A stretch of DNA of 5,358 nucleotides from Acidobacteriota bacterium (lineage in GTDB: Bacteria; Acidobacteriota; UBA890; WLXD01). The DNA is taken from positions 1 through 5,358 of the forward strand of contig JACZXM010000249.1 of assembly GCA_022571615.1 (NCBI GenBank), written 5' to 3'. The translations under genes were made by a program, and so were the position numbers. Shown here one piece after another: positions 3,894-5,358 of the stretch. Positions within the stretch are counted from its first letter, which is position 1, and each line of letters opens with the position of its first letter. The notes under the pieces were generated by a model. That model was given only the letters and a program-made list of their open reading frames with translations. It did not search any database and was not told the DNA's origin.

Positions 3894-5358
3894 GTGTACG
3901 AGAACACACAGGGCAATTGCTACCGTGAGCTCGCCGCTACGTCGGCGGCTCTCGTTCTGTTCGGATTGCTCGCGGGCCAGGCGGAGGCGACGTCGCCCCG
4001 TTCGCAGTCGGCGGATGAGGGTGAAACCGTCCTGCGCGCGACACGTGTTGCCGAGGCCCCGAAGCTCGACGGGGTGCTAGACGAGCAGGTTTGGGCGGAG
4101 GCGGTGCCGTTCGACGGGTTCATCCAGCAGGTGCCGGACACGGGGGCGCCGGCCAGCGAACGCACGGAGGTCAGCATCCTCTATACGGATACCGCTCTGT
4201 ACTTCGGCGTCCGCGCTGCCCACCGCGATCCGGACACGATCATTGCTAACGAGCTGCGCTACGACCAGCCACGGATGCAACGGCAGGACGACACCGTCGC
4301 CATCATCCTCGATACCTTCCACGACCACCGCAACGGCTACCTGTTCATGTTCAACCCTCTTGGCACGCGTAGCGACTGGGCCTGCACGGAAGAGGGCCGC
4401 CACTGGAACCGGTTCTGGGATCCGGTCTGGGATGTCGCGACCAAGGTCACGGCGGCAGGCTGGACCGCCGAAGTGGAAATCCCGTTCAAGAGCCTGCGCT
4501 ACCGGAGCGGTGGCGGTAGCTGGGGCATCAACGTCCGGCGCGCGATCCTGAGCCGGAACGAGTGGGTTCACGTAACGCCGGTGTCGCCCGCCTACGCTCA
4601 TCCGTCGCAGGGCATCGGCCAGCTCTCGTCGGCCGCCGTCTTGGTTGGGCTGGAAGGGATAGCCGGCGGACAACGCCTGGAGATCAAGCCGTATATGTCG
4701 GGCGACTCCAGCGTCCAGGTGGACGGGCTGGAGCGCGTGCGGTCGGCTATCGAGCCCGGAGTCGACATCAAGTATGGGCTCACCCCGAACCTGAATCTCG
4801 ACCTCACCTACAACACCGACTTCTCCCAGGTGGAGGTCGACGAGCAGCAGATCAACTTGACCCGCTTCGGCCTGTTCTTCCCGGAGAAGCGCACCTTCTT
4901 CCAGGAGGGGCAGGGGATCTTCGACTTCGGCGTCGGCACCGGCAGCTACCGCGTCCTGCCGTTCTTCAGTCGCAGGATCGGGCTGGAGGACGGGGTACCG
5001 GTGCCGATCGCCGGGGGCGCGCGCCTCACAGGCAAGCTGGGCGGCTACAGCATCGGCGTCCTTGGCCTCCGCACCGCGACAGAGGCACCCTACGCGCGCA
5101 ACGACTTCTCGGTGGTCCGCGTCAAGCGGGACGTTCTGCGTCGGTCCAGCGTCGGGATGCTATTCACCGATCGCCGCGCCAGCGACACCGGTACCAGAAG
5201 CCAGGTGCTAGGGCTCGACGCCAACATGGCGTTCGGGGCACGCAACAAGGTCGACTTGTTCTGGGTCCGAAGCACCGACGGCAGCGTTGGCGAGAGCTCG
5301 TCGGCATACCGGGCCCATCTACTGCTGGAGAACGATCTGTGGGGACTCGAGGCCGACT
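3894..5358 (+). CDS. Secreted CBM9-like / DUF5916 protein, probable outer-membrane protein (3' end beyond window)
   Basis: 488 codons are visible from GTG 3894 to the edge. Family members usually exceed 700 residues, so roughly the last third is missing. Residues 1-32 form a signal peptide: a short polar start, a hydrophobic core (ATSAALVLFGLLAG, 15-28) and a cleavage site AEA|TS after A32. Residues about 45-240 are a CBM9-like/DOMON-like beta-sandwich, with the family opening APKLDGVLDEQVWAEA (W67), ERTEVSILYTDTALYFGVRA, QDDTVAIILDTFHDHRNGY and WTAEVEIPFKSLRY. From about 250 the DUF5916 domain begins, with its signature TDFSQVEVDEQQINLTRF (308-325), LFFPEKRTFFQEG (327-339), PFFSRRIGL and GGARLTGKLGGYSIGVL. 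The alternating beta pattern suggests an outer-membrane barrel-like part. Its ligand is unknown; binding of polysaccharide or a related ligand is a guess from the CBM9-like domain. The gene stands alone here, and its start is 155 bp from the IS end, so its native promoter may have been altered by the insertion. Confidence 0.92.
   Translation, partial: MYENTQGNCYRELAATSAALVLFGLLAGQAEATSPRSQSADEGETVLRATRVAEAPKLDGVLDEQVWAEAVPFDGFIQQVPDTGAPASERTEVSILYTDTALYFGVRAAHRDPDTIIANELRYDQPRMQRQDDTVAIILDTFHDHRNGYLFMFNPLGTRSDWACTEEGRHWNRFWDPVWDVATKVTAAGWTAEVEIPFKSLRYRSGGGSWGINVRRAILSRNEWVHVTPVSPAYAHPSQGIGQLSSAAVLVGLEGIAGGQRLEIKPYMSGDSSVQVDGLERVRSAIEPGVDIKYGLTPNLNLDLTYNTDFSQVEVDEQQINLTRFGLFFPEKRTFFQEGQGIFDFGVGTGSYRVLPFFSRRIGLEDGVPVPIAGGARLTGKLGGYSIGVLGLRTATEAPYARNDFSVVRVKRDVLRRSSVGMLFTDRRASDTGTRSQVLGLDANMAFGARNKVDLFWVRSTDGSVGESSSAYRAHLLLENDLWGLEAD

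Noticed and set aside
4077..4673. 198-codon open frame on the - strand
   Set aside because: It is antiparallel to the CBM9-like domain of the DUF5916 gene, which has clear family motifs on the + strand, so it is a shadow frame.

Overview
The window is GC-rich bacterial DNA with short intergenic gaps. The best clue to the organism is the incomplete gene at the right end. It encodes a secreted CBM9-like plus DUF5916 protein, a type common in Acidobacteriota, Gemmatimonadota and Bacteroidota. With this base composition I lean to Acidobacteriota or Gemmatimonadota, but this is an inference from one family.

Left part (1-1146): two type II toxin-antitoxin modules face each other. On the + strand, the tail of an antitoxin gene is followed after 3 bases by a PIN-domain ribonuclease toxin. 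On the - strand, a brnT-brnA operon (RelE-like RNase toxin, then RHH antitoxin; ATGA stop/start overlap) runs towards it. The two 3' ends are 58 bp apart, with a perfect GC hairpin between them.

Middle (1253-2014): this is a scar. A - strand reading frame of 235 codons is open throughout and looks protein-like, but it has no start codon at its upstream end. It matches my memory of the C-terminal part of NucS/DUF91-type nuclease-like proteins, with the catalytic N-terminal half missing. Its upstream end stops within about 10 bp of the CCA end of a tRNA-Phe(GAA) fragment, of which only the anticodon arm, variable loop, T arm and 3' acceptor strand remain. The tRNA 5' half is not in the window.

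Insertion sequence (about 2022-3738): immediately beyond the tRNA fragment lies a complete element of about 1.7 kb. It has perfect 22-bp terminal inverted repeats and one intact 455-aa DDE transposase of the IS5/IS1182-like (DUF772 + DDE) kind. The 92 bases before the transposase start form a long inverted repeat that could mask the ribosome-binding site. The element ends carry the palindrome CTAGCTAG, so the exact boundaries and target duplication are ambiguous.

Right part (3739-5358): after 155 bp of non-coding DNA with a possible promoter, a GTG-started gene preceded by AAGGA encodes a signal peptide, a CBM9-like domain and the start of a DUF5916 domain. It runs off the window.

Overall this looks like a chromosomal junction at a tRNA-Phe integration hotspot, with toxin-antitoxin cargo and a decapitated nuclease gene on one side, an IS at the breakpoint and an ordinary envelope gene on the other. 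I do not see a clearly new multi-gene system. The most unusual items are the tRNA/nuclease/IS junction and the structured transposase leader.
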